Shown here: one piece after another, positions 1-8,283 of the stretch | How positions within the stretch are numbered: position 1 is the first letter of the stretch | Layout of the letters: the number at the start of each line of letters is the position of its first letter | Assembly: GCA_002840535.1 (NCBI GenBank) | Contig: PHBH01000033.1 | Coordinates: 1-64,000 of the forward strand | Direction of reading: 5' to 3' | DNA length: 64,000 nucleotides | DNA from: Deltaproteobacteria bacterium HGW-Deltaproteobacteria-15 | GTDB lineage: Bacteria > Desulfobacterota > DSM-4660 > Desulfatiglandales > HGW-15 | Notes under the pieces: generated by a model | Databases searched by the model: none | Told to the model about the DNA's origin: nothing | What the model saw: the letters and a program-made list of their open reading frames with translations, nothing else | Made by a program: the position numbers and the translations under genes

Positions 1-2
1 AC

Positions 3-38
3 AAGGATTTCCTGGAAAAATACAAGAACTGGTATTAG
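3..38 (+). CDS. C-terminal tail of a gene that begins before the window
   Basis: Reading from base 3, the sequence encodes KDFLEKYKNWY followed by a TAG stop at 36-38. Charged and aromatic residues like these are compatible with a natural protein C-terminus, but eleven codons cannot identify a family. The other two frames run through this point without an obvious protein signature. The call rests only on frame and composition. Confidence 0.3.
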   Translation, partial: KDFLEKYKNWY

Positions 39-256
39 CCCTTTCTTGCGTCGCATCTCAAAGATTGGAATGTCCTGCCGCCATTCCTCTTCCTGCACCC
101 CGGTAGTTTCTCATCGTGAAATTGGGGGCATTTCCACCGTTTTCACACTTTCCCCTTTCTCCTCATGGCTCCGGTACTCCTGCTATTCCCGAGTCTCCAT
201 GCTTATTGGGTCTATCTCGGCTCAGCCAATTGCAGTAATCGGCGGACCGTGGGTCC

Positions 257-1122
257 ATGCGGTATTCGCCGCCGGAAGGGCCTGATCCGGCGGGCCGGAT
301 CTGTTATTGGAACCAGATCATGCTCAACGCCAATGCCATCGATCACGCGCCTCTCGGACAAATCGTGCCGGCCGGAGAGCAAATCGGCCCTCCCCGGACG
401 GCCCGGGCCTTTGCGATTGTTCACATCGCCATCTTCGATGCAGTCAATGCCATTGTCGGCGGTTACGAAAGCTATACCCGCATTTCTCCCTCCAGGGGGA
501 AGGCCTCTGTTGATGCCGCCATCGCGAAAGCGGCGCACGACACACTGGCCGCCCTATACCCATCGCAGGAAGAGATCTTCGATGAACTGCTTGCCGAAGA
601 TCTCGAACGCCTTTCCCTGCATATCCCTCCGGCCACGCCACCTTCGGAGCGGTTCTGTTCCAGATCCTGAGAAAATTTTACAGAACCGACAAGGTGGCAT
701 TCACGTTCATATCCGACGAGCTGAATGGCATCACGCACGACAACTATGATCCGGAGACATGCAATGCTGTGCCCGATCACTGCAAAGACATGGCCTGCTG
801 GGACTGCGGCAAGGTGCGGCAGCTGATTCAGCGCCGGGTTTCAGGCCAAGACAACTCGGACCAATGCAAAGAGATGACCCTGGACAGGGATTGCGGCAAG
901 GTAAGGCCGCTGATTCTGCGCAGGTTTTCCTCCTTCTCCGAGGCCGAGGAGGAGAACGGCCAGAGTCGCATTTACCTGGGTGTTCACTGGAGTTTTGACA
1001 AGACCGAAGGGATCGACTATGGCAGGAAAATGGCGGACTACGTGTACAAGAATGTGTTTCAACCGGTGAATGGAAACCAGCATCGGGGGAATCCGGTTTC
1101 CCCAATGCCAAGACAATTGTAA
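257..1122 (+). pseudogene. Decayed vanadium-dependent haloperoxidase / PAP2-type gene
   Basis: Two fragments of one family lie in different frames. The N-terminal part (257 to about 609) has YWNQIMLNANAIDHA and ARAFAIVHIAIFDAVNAIVG, typical of the start of bacterial vanadium-haloperoxidase-like proteins. The C-terminal part starts near 610 in another frame with PFPAYPSGHATFGA, the acid-phosphatase/haloperoxidase histidine motif, continues as FTFISDELNGITHDN, and ends with SRIYLGVHWSFDKTEG, which carries the second conserved Arg and His. The family normally has a long helical middle with the Lys and Arg that bind vanadate or phosphate. Here the two halves meet within a few bases, so the middle is deleted with a frameshift. 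No signal peptide is visible, and the C-terminal part carries an extra internal duplication. Both sides are inactivated, so this is a pseudogene rather than a short variant. Confidence 0.75.
781..930 (+). repeat. Internal tandem duplication inside the haloperoxidase remnant
   Basis: Two diverged copies of a segment of roughly 65 bases start at 781 and 865. They encode CKDMACWDCGKVRQLIQRRVS and CKEMTLDRDCGKVRPLILRRFS, are about 84-87 bases apart and stay in the same frame. Family members normally have only one VRPLxPRRFSSF stretch at this point, so the duplication is an insertion into the C-terminal half. Confidence 0.65.
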
Positions 1123-1323
1123 GCTGTGTGCCGGGGGGGTAGCCTCGACAAGGATATGAGATTCTAAAGGAGTGCCAAATGACACCCGAAAAATGGGCCT
1201 ATATCGCCTTTTTTGCCATCGAATAGAGCCTTTTCCAGAGGATTATGGAAGAAGCAAACCCGATTCTTTTCGGTCTACAGGTGTGAGCAGGGATGTTCTT
1301 ATGAACAGGTAGAGCATCGAATT

Positions 1324-1719
1324 TCAGCGTGAGTGCAGGAACGTTTTTATTTCGTCAATCATGCGTGTTACCTCGGTATGCCATTCCAAGCAGTCTTTCT
1401 CCGTGATCTCGAATCCAATGCCGTATTCCGCCTCGTGCCGGTATTTCATGAGCCTCCTGTAAAAGCGATGCCTTTCATCGGAGAAGTGACCCGTTCTCAC
1501 AAAGTGAAGATTGAATAAGTGGCTAACACCTTCATGACTCCTTGGTTCCAGTCCCTCCGTAAAGAGCAGCGCTCTCAACGCATGGAAAAGGGCGTAGTAG
1601 AGCTTCGGTAATGCCTCCCGGTAAAGCCTGTTCTCAATTAGAAGGGCACCTGCCTTCAGGGATTCGTCGGCATGTGCCAACTCTTCGTCCCGGTTCTTTT
1701 GTCTGTTTTCATCCTTCAA
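1324..1719 (-). CDS. HEPN-domain protein (UPF0332-like), probable toxin half of a HEPN/MNT pair
   Basis: The 131-residue, mostly helical protein has the family core LPKLYYALFHALRALL (residues 38-53) and, further on, HLFNLHFVRTG and KYRHEAEYG. R89 and H95 are separated by five residues, which fits the Rx4-6H motif of HEPN ribonucleases. HEPN proteins of this size usually pair with a minimal nucleotidyltransferase, and this gene overlaps the end of one by four bases (1716-1719), so the two are translationally coupled with the MNT gene first. By family knowledge the pair would be a toxin-antitoxin system in which HEPN cleaves RNA and MNT neutralises it by direct binding or by AMP transfer. A housekeeping role for UPF0332 proteins cannot be excluded. 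Confidence 0.75.
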   Translation of the reverse strand: MKDENRQKNRDEELAHADESLKAGALLIENRLYREALPKLYYALFHALRALLFTEGLEPRSHEGVSHLFNLHFVRTGHFSDERHRFYRRLMKYRHEAEYGIGFEITEKDCLEWHTEVTRMIDEIKTFLHSR

Positions 1720-2111
1720 AGGGGAATCCCCTCTCGCTGGATGTCCTCGGCGATCTTTCGTTCCTTGGAGATGCGATCCTGAAAATATTCCTCTGTCATG
1801 ATCACGGGCGAGATGTCTATGGTCAGATCGCTTTCAATATAGATGTCGTATGCCAAATCGAAAATGCCGTCAGTCAGCTGCCTGTCTTTTCTATCCACTT
1901 TAATGAATACGTCATAGTCGGAATCCTCCCGGGCGTTTAGAGTTGCCCTAGACCCGAAAAGGGCCACCTGCCTTATCCTGCCGGAATACCTTCTGAGCAG
2001 TCGTCCCTTGAACTCCTGAAGAAACTCAAGTTCCCTTTGCCCAACGGGTGGAATCTTGTGCCCGGCACTCCGGCTTTTCTTGGAGTATTTCTCGCCCTTC
2101 ATTCTTCTCAT
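1716..2111 (-). CDS. MNT-type nucleotidyltransferase, probable antitoxin
   Basis: The 131-residue protein carries the nucleotidyltransferase signature LFGSRATLNAREDSDYDVF at residues 51-69. GSR binds the nucleotide phosphates, and D65 and D67 are the expected metal ligands; a third acidic residue lies further on. The usual RG after GSRA is replaced by TL. The N-terminus is very basic (MRRMKGEKYSKKSR). The gene precedes the HEPN gene and overlaps it by four bases. In characterised MNT-HEPN systems the MNT protein transfers AMP to the HEPN toxin; that activity is inferred here from fold and context only. Confidence 0.75.
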   Translation of the reverse strand: MRRMKGEKYSKKSRSAGHKIPPVGQRELEFLQEFKGRLLRRYSGRIRQVALFGSRATLNAREDSDYDVFIKVDRKDRQLTDGIFDLAYDIYIESDLTIDISPVIMTEEYFQDRISKERKIAEDIQREGIPL

Positions 2112-2399
2112 TCTTGTTCCCCATTAAATCGAAACAGCGAGCGCATCACCCGCAGCTTACTGGAAGGAGCTTCAATAACTTATAAGCTAGCCGATCATCA
2201 TCGATCTGGTCAACAGTTTGTTATCAGTGGGTGTAGGGGGTCACATCCTGCTATCAGGTACTATCGCAAAATCGGAACTTGCCGGCGGCGGTAATATGAG
2301 CTCAATCCTTTTTCTGCGATAGACGTGCGATATCTGACGCATGCCCTCCGAAATCAGTCAGTTTACCAGGAGAGAGGCTAGCAGGTCCGAGGGGCTGGA

Positions 2400-3470
2400 C
2401 TATCCTTTTGCGGAATAGAGGATCTTTCCGGAATCCTTAAAATCGTACGCACCTATCCGCTCCACCCTTTGTCTGAACCCGGCGGAGTTCAGTGTTTCGA
2501 TGAAAGCCTGTATCCCTTTGTGCAAGAGCATCCTTTGATCGAGGATCATGTCGAAACTCTCCCTGGCAATCGGGACAAAGGAAAGACCAAGCAGTTTAGA
2601 TGCCGCAATGGTGGCGACTCCCACATCTGCCTCTTTGGTTAGGATGGAAAGGCCGACCTCGAAATGGGTGTATACTTCCCGATCGTACCCCTCGATTTTG
2701 GAAGTAGGGATTTTCAGCCGTTTGAGGTGATGATCGAGAAGGATGCGCGTGCCCGATCCCTTCTGACGGTTGACGAATCGCGCCTGTGTCTTCACAAGGT
2801 CTTCGAAGCCCTGGACGCGGAGCGGATTTCGGGGAGCAAGGACCAATCCGAGTTCTCGGTGGAAAAGATTCACCACCACGGGCTTTAGGTCCGGGAGGTA
2901 TGTGGGCAGGAATGGGATGTTGTACTGGCCGCTCCCAGGATCAAAAAGGTGAGACCATGCAATATCGGTGTGGCCCCGGTTAAGGGATTTCAATCCCTCC
3001 GTACTACCCGTGTTCGCAGATAACATAAGGAACTCGGGGTAAGTCCTTTTCATGTAGGTCTGAAGCATGTCAAGAATCGGATCATTGCTCCCACATGCCA
3101 GGAGCGCCCCCTCCATCTCCCTGCTTTTCTCTCCGGCCTTTTCGATGCCTGAAGTCGCATGGGATATCTCCTTGCGCCAATACTCAGGTAAATCCCTGGC
3201 CTTTAGGACAGGCAGGAATTTCCAGTCCTTTTGCGAGCTCACACGCAATCCCTGCAAATACCCACTGGAGCTCAAACAAGCACTGAACTGGACATCAACC
3301 GTTCGCTTTCCCAAATAGTCGCACCTGGCTTGGCCCCACACAAAGCCGAAATTTGAAACATCAGGGACATGAACCGCTATATTGGATTTGGGTTTTAGAC
3401 CACGCCTCATCAGCTCAATGGTCAACCGCGCCCTAATGTCGTCAGTACTTCTCTTGTTGAGGGTCTCCAT
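2400..3470 (-). CDS. Periplasmic-binding-protein-like ligand sensor (PBP_like domain)
   Basis: The C-terminal half carries the hallmark of the PBP_like family: NTGSTEGLKSLNRGHTDIAW, then REL GLVLAPRNPL, then FVNRQKGSGTRILLD and KEADVGVA. This domain occurs in molybdate/tungstate-responsive regulators, in MoeA-linked proteins and as stand-alone proteins. The first 130 residues are not a recognisable winged helix, so I do not call it a transcription factor. There is no signal peptide, which points to a cytosolic ligand-binding role. The start is taken at the ATG at 3470, six bases after AAGG, rather than the GTG one codon upstream. It lies 67 bases downstream of the lpd-like gene on the same strand, so co-transcription is possible. 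The ligand is unknown. Confidence 0.65.
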   Translation of the reverse strand: METLNKRSTDDIRARLTIELMRRGLKPKSNIAVHVPDVSNFGFVWGQARCDYLGKRTVDVQFSACLSSSGYLQGLRVSSQKDWKFLPVLKARDLPEYWRKEISHATSGIEKAGEKSREMEGALLACGSNDPILDMLQTYMKRTYPEFLMLSANTGSTEGLKSLNRGHTDIAWSHLFDPGSGQYNIPFLPTYLPDLKPVVVNLFHRELGLVLAPRNPLRVQGFEDLVKTQARFVNRQKGSGTRILLDHHLKRLKIPTSKIEGYDREVYTHFEVGLSILTKEADVGVATIAASKLLGLSFVPIARESFDMILDQRMLLHKGIQAFIETLNSAGFRQRVERIGAYDFKDSGKILYSAKG

Positions 3471-3536
3471 CACAAACCTTTCCTAGAGCGGTCAAGACAC
3501 GGGAGTCGAGGTGACGGTTATCCCGGGGGCGTTGCA

Positions 3537-4922
3537 CTACGGCAGGTAGATGGCGCGGCCCAATGCGTCCCGGGCCGCCTCGACCAGGGACTCCCCCAGG
3601 GTTGGATGGGGCAGGACGGCCTTTGCCAGTTCCTCGAGGGTTGCTTCCATCTGAATGGCAAGCACGCCCATTCCGGCCATCTCGGAGGCTGCTTCGCCGA
3701 TGAAGTTCACTCCCAGAATCTCCCCGTATTTTCTGTCCGCCACGATTTGAACGAGCCCTTCACTCTGGGCGAGGATCATCCCCAGGGGATTCATTGAAAG
3801 CGGCGCGCTTCCTTCGGCCACTTCATAACCGGCCTCCTTGGCCTCCCTGCTCGTCATGCCCACGCAGGCAACCTGGGGCTGTGTGTAGGCGACTCTCACG
3901 GCGGTGCGGTGATTGAAGGCAGTTCTTGCGCCCATTGCGTTCTGCGCGGCGACAATGCCGCCCGAAGAGGCAAAATGAGAGTAATGCCTGTTCTCCGGAG
4001 CGCAGAGATCGCCGATGGCATACAGCCCCTCTATGCGCGTCTCCATGCGTTCATTGACCTCCAGAAACTCGGCCGAAGAATCCAGTCCCACCGATTCTAT
4101 TCCCAGATCTTCCAGGCACGCCTTCCTCTTCACCGTCACCAGACGGTCGACCAGAAGCCTCTCCTCCCTGTCTTTGCTCCGAAGGAGAATTTCAAGCAGG
4201 TTCTCCTTTATCCGAACCTGGTGGATTTCGGTCCGTGGAAGGAGAGTGATCCCTTGTGCCTGGAGCGCCGCTTCAAGCCGGGAGCGGATCGGCTTGTTCT
4301 CCTCATGGAGGAGCGCCGCCTCCGGAAAGGCAAACACGACCTCGGATCCGAATCGTTGAAGAAACTGCGCGATTTCGACAAGCCTGGGGCCGTTACCGAA
4401 GAGAAAGCACTTTTTCGGCAATGTCTTTGCCGTGAGAAGGGAATCGCTGTTGATGACGCCGGGCAGGTTTCCCTCAACAAACTCCGGATCCACCCACTCG
4501 GACCCGGTCGCCAGGATGATTTTCCCGGCCGAAAAGAGGTCTTCCCCGATCGCCACCCTTCCGCGACCCGAGAGCCTCCCCTTCCCCCTGACAAGGGTGA
4601 TCCTGTTCTTGCTGAGCAAACCCTGTACGCCCTGACGCATGAAGCCGACCAGCTCATTTTGTCTCTTCAAAAGGGCCGACAGGTTGGTGGTCACGCCCGA
4701 GCACTCGACCCCCATTTCTCTGCCGAGAGCTATGCTGCCGACCAGGTGCGATGCCGTCAGCATTTGGCCGAAGGGAACGCAGCCCCTGTTCATGCAAAGA
4801 CCGCCCAGGAACTTGTCCTCGACAACAGCCACCCGTCCTCCGAGCTGGGCCGCCCTTACCGCTGCAGCCACACCGCCAGCACCGCCGCCCACCACTATCA
4901 CATCGAAATCATGCGCCGGCAT
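3537..4922 (-). CDS. Dihydrolipoamide-dehydrogenase-like pyridine nucleotide-disulfide oxidoreductase
   Basis: The 461-residue flavoprotein has a standard N-terminal FAD site (VIVVGGGAGGVAAAVRAAQLG), the redox-active pair in GGLCMNRGCVPFGQ (Cys-x4-Cys), a central NAD domain, the second FAD motif YAIGDLCAP, and the C-terminal interface motif LPHPTLGE with the catalytic His-Glu. Dihydrolipoamide dehydrogenases normally read GCIPSK after the second Cys; here it is GCVPFGQ, with the conserved Lys absent. That makes the exact substrate uncertain: lipoamide, a mercuric-reductase-like role or another disulfide. No 2-oxoacid dehydrogenase or glycine-cleavage gene is next to it; the neighbours are a TRAP operon and a PBP-like protein on the same strand. 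Confidence 0.8.
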   Translation of the reverse strand: MPAHDFDVIVVGGGAGGVAAAVRAAQLGGRVAVVEDKFLGGLCMNRGCVPFGQMLTASHLVGSIALGREMGVECSGVTTNLSALLKRQNELVGFMRQGVQGLLSKNRITLVRGKGRLSGRGRVAIGEDLFSAGKIILATGSEWVDPEFVEGNLPGVINSDSLLTAKTLPKKCFLFGNGPRLVEIAQFLQRFGSEVVFAFPEAALLHEENKPIRSRLEAALQAQGITLLPRTEIHQVRIKENLLEILLRSKDREERLLVDRLVTVKRKACLEDLGIESVGLDSSAEFLEVNERMETRIEGLYAIGDLCAPENRHYSHFASSGGIVAAQNAMGARTAFNHRTAVRVAYTQPQVACVGMTSREAKEAGYEVAEGSAPLSMNPLGMILAQSEGLVQIVADRKYGEILGVNFIGEAASEMAGMGVLAIQMEATLEELAKAVLPHPTLGESLVEAARDALGRAIYLP

Positions 4923-5068
4923 TTGATACCCCCAGGCTTAACGCAGATTATTGCGGATTTCTCATCCTTCATCCCGCAATTCCCTTCATTCGAGTTGCCG
5001 TGTAGAGATAACGAAAAGAGCGTCTCTCGCTCGCTTCGCTAGAACGCAGAGTCACAGAGAGAGCTTGA

Positions 5069-5101
5069 TTGTCCTGTTTTTTGATCCAAAAAACAGGACA
5101 A
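5069..5101. terminator. Perfect 14-bp inverted repeat, probable terminator of the TRAP operon
   Basis: TTGTCCTGTTTTTT (5069-5082) and AAAAAACAGGACAA (5088-5101) are exact reverse complements separated by five bases. The hairpin lies 59 bases beyond the end of dctM and before the lpd-like gene on the same strand. The T run is inside the stem, so it is not a textbook intrinsic terminator, although a U-rich arm forms on either strand. Confidence 0.55.
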
Positions 5102-5159
5102 GACTATCTGCTCTTCGTCACCTCTGCGCGCGCTGTGAGAGAAAAATTCAGCCAACGCA

Positions 5160-6449
5160 CTACATGAAGCCGAGCACCGTGGGCAGCCAAATGGCCACCT
5201 GCGGCCAGGCCATGATGATCAACAGTCCTATAAACATGGATAGAAGCATCCAGATGACCCAGCGGATCGTCGATTCCATGGGCGCTCCGGTGAGGCGGCA
5301 GCTCACCATCAGGTTCACGGCCATGGGCGGTGTGAACTGCCCCAGGGCGATATTGTAGGTCATCAGGACACCGAACCACACGAGATCCCACTGAAAGCTC
5401 TGCGCAACGGGAATGAACAAAGGAGTGAAAATCAAAAAGATCGAGATTCCGTCGAGGAACATCCCCACGATGATCAGGAAGAGCATGAGGATCAGGAGCA
5501 CCCCGGCTTCGCTGCCTCCTATTGTGACGAGCCCCTTTGCAATCGGGTCCACGATGCCGAGAGTGCTGGATGCCCACGCAAAGATACTGGCGAGCCCTAC
5601 AACGATCAGGATGACCGCAGAGGTTTCCGCAGCCTCCACAAACAGCTCGAAAATGGCGCGAAGAGTGAGGGTCCGGTAAACCGCTGCGCCGATCACGAGC
5701 CCATACACGACGGCGATGACCGCGGCTTCGGTCGGCGTAAACCATCCTGTGCGCATGCCTCCAAGGATCAGGATCGGGGCCATGAGCGCCCAGAATGCTT
5801 CCTTGAAGGATTTCCAGAACGGCGGTCTCGTCTTGTGAGTCTCGGACGCGCCGAAATTATGTCGAAGGCTCAGAAGGAGTGCAGGAACGATGAGCGCCAC
5901 GCAGGCGAGAATCCCCGGGACGATGCCCGCCACAAAAAGCGCGGGCACCGTTGCAGACGGCACGAGAACGCTGTACACGATGAATGCTACGGAAGGAGGA
6001 ATAAGGATATCCGTGGACCCCGCTGCCGCGGTCACACTGGCCGCAAACCCCGGAGCATACCCCGCGCGCATCATGGCCCCAAGCATCACACCCCCCACTG
6101 CCGCGGTGCATGCCGGACCCGAGCCGGAAATCCCTCCGATAATCATGGCCACGAGGATTGTGATGACTGCCAGAGATCCCCGGCCGGTTCCAATAATGGA
6201 CGTGGTGAATCGAAGAAGCCGGGAAGCCACTCCCGAACGATCAAATATCGCACCGGCCAGGACAAACATGGGTATGGCGAGAAGGGGGTACTTGGCGATG
6301 CCGGCATAGACGTTGGTCGGCACGGCCATGATCCCCAGTCCGGTGATGGCAATGACGAAGGTGCCGGCAAGCCCCAAAGACGCCGCGATGGGCACCCCGG
6401 CGAACATGAGAAGGAAAAAGCAGCCGAACAGGATGTAGGCAGGGTGCAT
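5160..6449 (-). CDS. dctM: TRAP transporter large permease subunit DctM
   Basis: This is a 429-residue polytopic membrane protein made almost entirely of hydrophobic helices. Family segments include VPIAASLGLAGT near the N-terminus, IPMFVLAGAIFDRSGVASRL and the glycine-rich GGISGSGPACTAAVGGVMLG, ILIPPSVAFIVYSVLV and FTPPMAVNLMV. DctM forms the ion-coupled transport channel for an organic acid delivered by DctP. The start is set at the ATG at 6449, whose T is shared with the stop codon of dctQ (TGATG); an in-frame start upstream at 6527 would add 26 non-family residues inside dctQ. Third gene of the dctPQM operon. Confidence 0.9.
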   Translation of the reverse strand: MHPAYILFGCFFLLMFAGVPIAASLGLAGTFVIAITGLGIMAVPTNVYAGIAKYPLLAIPMFVLAGAIFDRSGVASRLLRFTTSIIGTGRGSLAVITILVAMIIGGISGSGPACTAAVGGVMLGAMMRAGYAPGFAASVTAAAGSTDILIPPSVAFIVYSVLVPSATVPALFVAGIVPGILACVALIVPALLLSLRHNFGASETHKTRPPFWKSFKEAFWALMAPILILGGMRTGWFTPTEAAVIAVVYGLVIGAAVYRTLTLRAIFELFVEAAETSAVILIVVGLASIFAWASSTLGIVDPIAKGLVTIGGSEAGVLLILMLFLIIVGMFLDGISIFLIFTPLFIPVAQSFQWDLVWFGVLMTYNIALGQFTPPMAVNLMVSCRLTGAPMESTIRWVIWMLLSMFIGLLIIMAWPQVAIWLPTVLGFM

Positions 6450-6955
6450 CAGTCGCGATTCCTCCAGAGTCGGATGATAACCCCAAGAGCCCGGCCCGTC
6501 ACTGCCAGCGAGAGAACAGGGAGCCACACGGTGTAGATCCAGGTGGGAATTCCAAGCCCCGGCGAAGTCACCTCGTACCGATATTCATCCCAGGCCATCC
6601 TGCCGCCCAGCAGCGCCAGCGCCAGGAATACAACGACGACCATGCCGGTTGAGCCGATCTTCATCCATCGGCGAACGCCGGCACGAAAGCGATCCACGAA
6701 GAAATTGATGCTCAGGTGGCCGTTCTTGGCCATGACGCTCGAACTGCCGATGAGCGCCATGACAAGCATAAGGAAAATCGAGAACTCTTCCGTAAAGGCA
6801 AAGGAGAAATTGGTGAGATACCGAACCACCACGTTTGCAAAGGTGATGAGGGCCAGCAGCCCGATCGCAATCCCGGCCAGGGTCTCCTCGATCCGCAGAG
6901 GCACTCGGGTCTTCGGCCTCAGCGGCTCGGGACAGGTTCTCGGTTCCTCTTGCAT
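6449..6955 (-). CDS. dctQ: TRAP transporter small permease subunit DctQ
   Basis: The 168-residue protein has about four transmembrane helices and the small-subunit pattern ETLAGIAIGLLALITFANVV, RYLTNFSFAFTEEFSIFL, and KNGHLSINFFVDR, where the GHLxIxxxxDR motif is diagnostic. DctQ supports the DctM channel at the inner membrane. It begins seven bases after the end of dctP and overlaps the dctM start by one base. The N-terminal 20 residues are polar and proline-rich, so a slightly later start is possible. Confidence 0.88.
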   Translation of the reverse strand: MQEEPRTCPEPLRPKTRVPLRIEETLAGIAIGLLALITFANVVVRYLTNFSFAFTEEFSIFLMLVMALIGSSSVMAKNGHLSINFFVDRFRAGVRRWMKIGSTGMVVVVFLALALLGGRMAWDEYRYEVTSPGLGIPTWIYTVWLPVLSLAVTGRALGVIIRLWRNRD

Positions 6956-6962
6956 GAGACGG

Positions 6963-7994
6963 TCACTTGCTTTTGGCGATGGACTGCTCGGCCTTCTTTA
7001 CAAGCTCAGGCCCGATCTGCTTTGCCCATTTGTCATAGACGCTCTTGGTCGCCTTCCTGAAAGCCTGCCTCTGTCCGTCCGTAAGCCTGACGACGTTCAC
7101 CCCTTTTGCTTCGACTTCCTTGACAGTGCTGTCATCCGGGGGGATGAGGCCTTTTCGGGATGCCAGGATGTTCTCCTTGCCCGCCTGTTCGGCTGCTTCC
7201 CTTACCGCCTTCTGGTCCTCCGGTTTCCAGCTCTTCCAGACCGACTGGCTCACCACAAAGATGAGGGGGTCTGCCACATAGCCCCACATGGTGAGGTGCT
7301 TCTGGTTGGCCGCTGTATCGAGTTTTGCAAAAACATAGACGCTGAACGGGTTCTCCTGTCCGTCCACCGCTCCGCTGGAAAGAGCCGGCACCGCATCGGC
7401 CCAGCTCATCTGTGTGGGGTTGGCGCCGAGGGCAGTGAAGATCTCCAGGAACAGGGGGGAGCCCACCACCCTGATCTTCAGTCCCTTGAGATCTTCCGGG
7501 GACTTGATGGGACGCTTGGAGTTGGTGACCTCGCGAAACCCGTTTTCCCCCCATGCAAGGGGAACCACATCCTTGCTGGAAAGGATCTTGAAGAGATCCT
7601 TTCCCACTTCGCCCTTGGTCAGCGCATCGATCGCCTTGTAATCGGGCATGAGGAAGGGCATGGAGAAGAGATTCAGTTCCTTCACCTGCGGGGACCAGTT
7701 AATGGTGGAGCCAATGGCCATGTCAATGGTTCCCTGCCGGATTGCCGTGAACTCTTTCGTCTGATCGCCGCCCACCAGACTCGTGCCCGGATAGGTCTTG
7801 ATGTTGATGCGGCCGGCTGTTTTCTCCTTCACGAGTTCGGCCCAGCGCTCGCCGGCAATTCCCCATGGAAAGGGTTTCCCCAGCACGGTGGAGAGCTTGT
7901 ACTCTGATTTGTAATCCGCTGCAGGGACCGGACCGGGGAACCCCCAGACAAACGCCACTGCCAAAACCGCAAGCAACGCAAACCGCTTTTTCAT
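6963..7994 (-). CDS. dctP: TRAP transporter solute-binding protein DctP
   Basis: The 343-residue protein starts with a clear Sec signal peptide (MKKRFALLAVLAVAFVWGFPGPVPA). The mature part follows the DctP family: LVKEKTAGRINIKTYPGTSL, then TIDMAIGSTINWSPQVKELN, then DLKGLKIRVVGSPLFLEIFTALGANP, where the conserved Arg of KIRV salt-bridges the carboxylate of organic-acid ligands, and ENPFSVYVFAKLDTAANQKH. It delivers an organic acid to DctQM. A purine-rich Shine-Dalgarno (AGGAGGAG) precedes the ATG at 7994. The 289 bases between it and the divergent SBF-like gene presumably hold both promoters. Confidence 0.9.
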   Translation of the reverse strand: MKKRFALLAVLAVAFVWGFPGPVPAADYKSEYKLSTVLGKPFPWGIAGERWAELVKEKTAGRINIKTYPGTSLVGGDQTKEFTAIRQGTIDMAIGSTINWSPQVKELNLFSMPFLMPDYKAIDALTKGEVGKDLFKILSSKDVVPLAWGENGFREVTNSKRPIKSPEDLKGLKIRVVGSPLFLEIFTALGANPTQMSWADAVPALSSGAVDGQENPFSVYVFAKLDTAANQKHLTMWGYVADPLIFVVSQSVWKSWKPEDQKAVREAAEQAGKENILASRKGLIPPDDSTVKEVEAKGVNVVRLTDGQRQAFRKATKSVYDKWAKQIGPELVKKAEQSIAKSK

Positions 7995-8283
7995 ATGCTC
8001 CTCCTGTTGAGTTTTGTGAAGGTCAAAGAGATCCCTGTTATGCGCCGCTCAGATATTCCCGCAAACCCGTGGCAGGGGAGATGGGCGGTGAGGCCTTTCC
8101 AGAGTCTATCGAACCGGGAAAGGGATGGTGCGTGCGGGCCTTTCACGGGAGCATCAATCTGTGAACATTGTGCAAATTACGAAACATTGATCATCCTCGT
8201 CAAGTCTATTGTGCCGGGTCAGACAGGCGGTATACAGTAGCAGGCAAGGAAACTCGGGACAGGAGCGTGGGGAAGGAAAACAG

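Noticed and set aside
165..749. 194-codon frame near the window start
   Set aside because: It overlaps the haloperoxidase fragment in another frame, lacks any motif, and is rich in Arg, Pro and Ser as expected for an out-of-frame reading.
1179..1226. 15-codon frame with AAAGGAG upstream (MTPEKWAY...)
   Set aside because: The ribosome-binding site looks real, but the frame is too short to support a gene and no downstream gene on that strand would use it as a leader peptide; it may be a remnant.
3909..5042. Long open frame opposite the dihydrolipoamide-dehydrogenase-like gene
   Set aside because: It lies antisense to a gene with clear motifs, has no family signature, and its amino-acid composition is that of a reverse-strand shadow.
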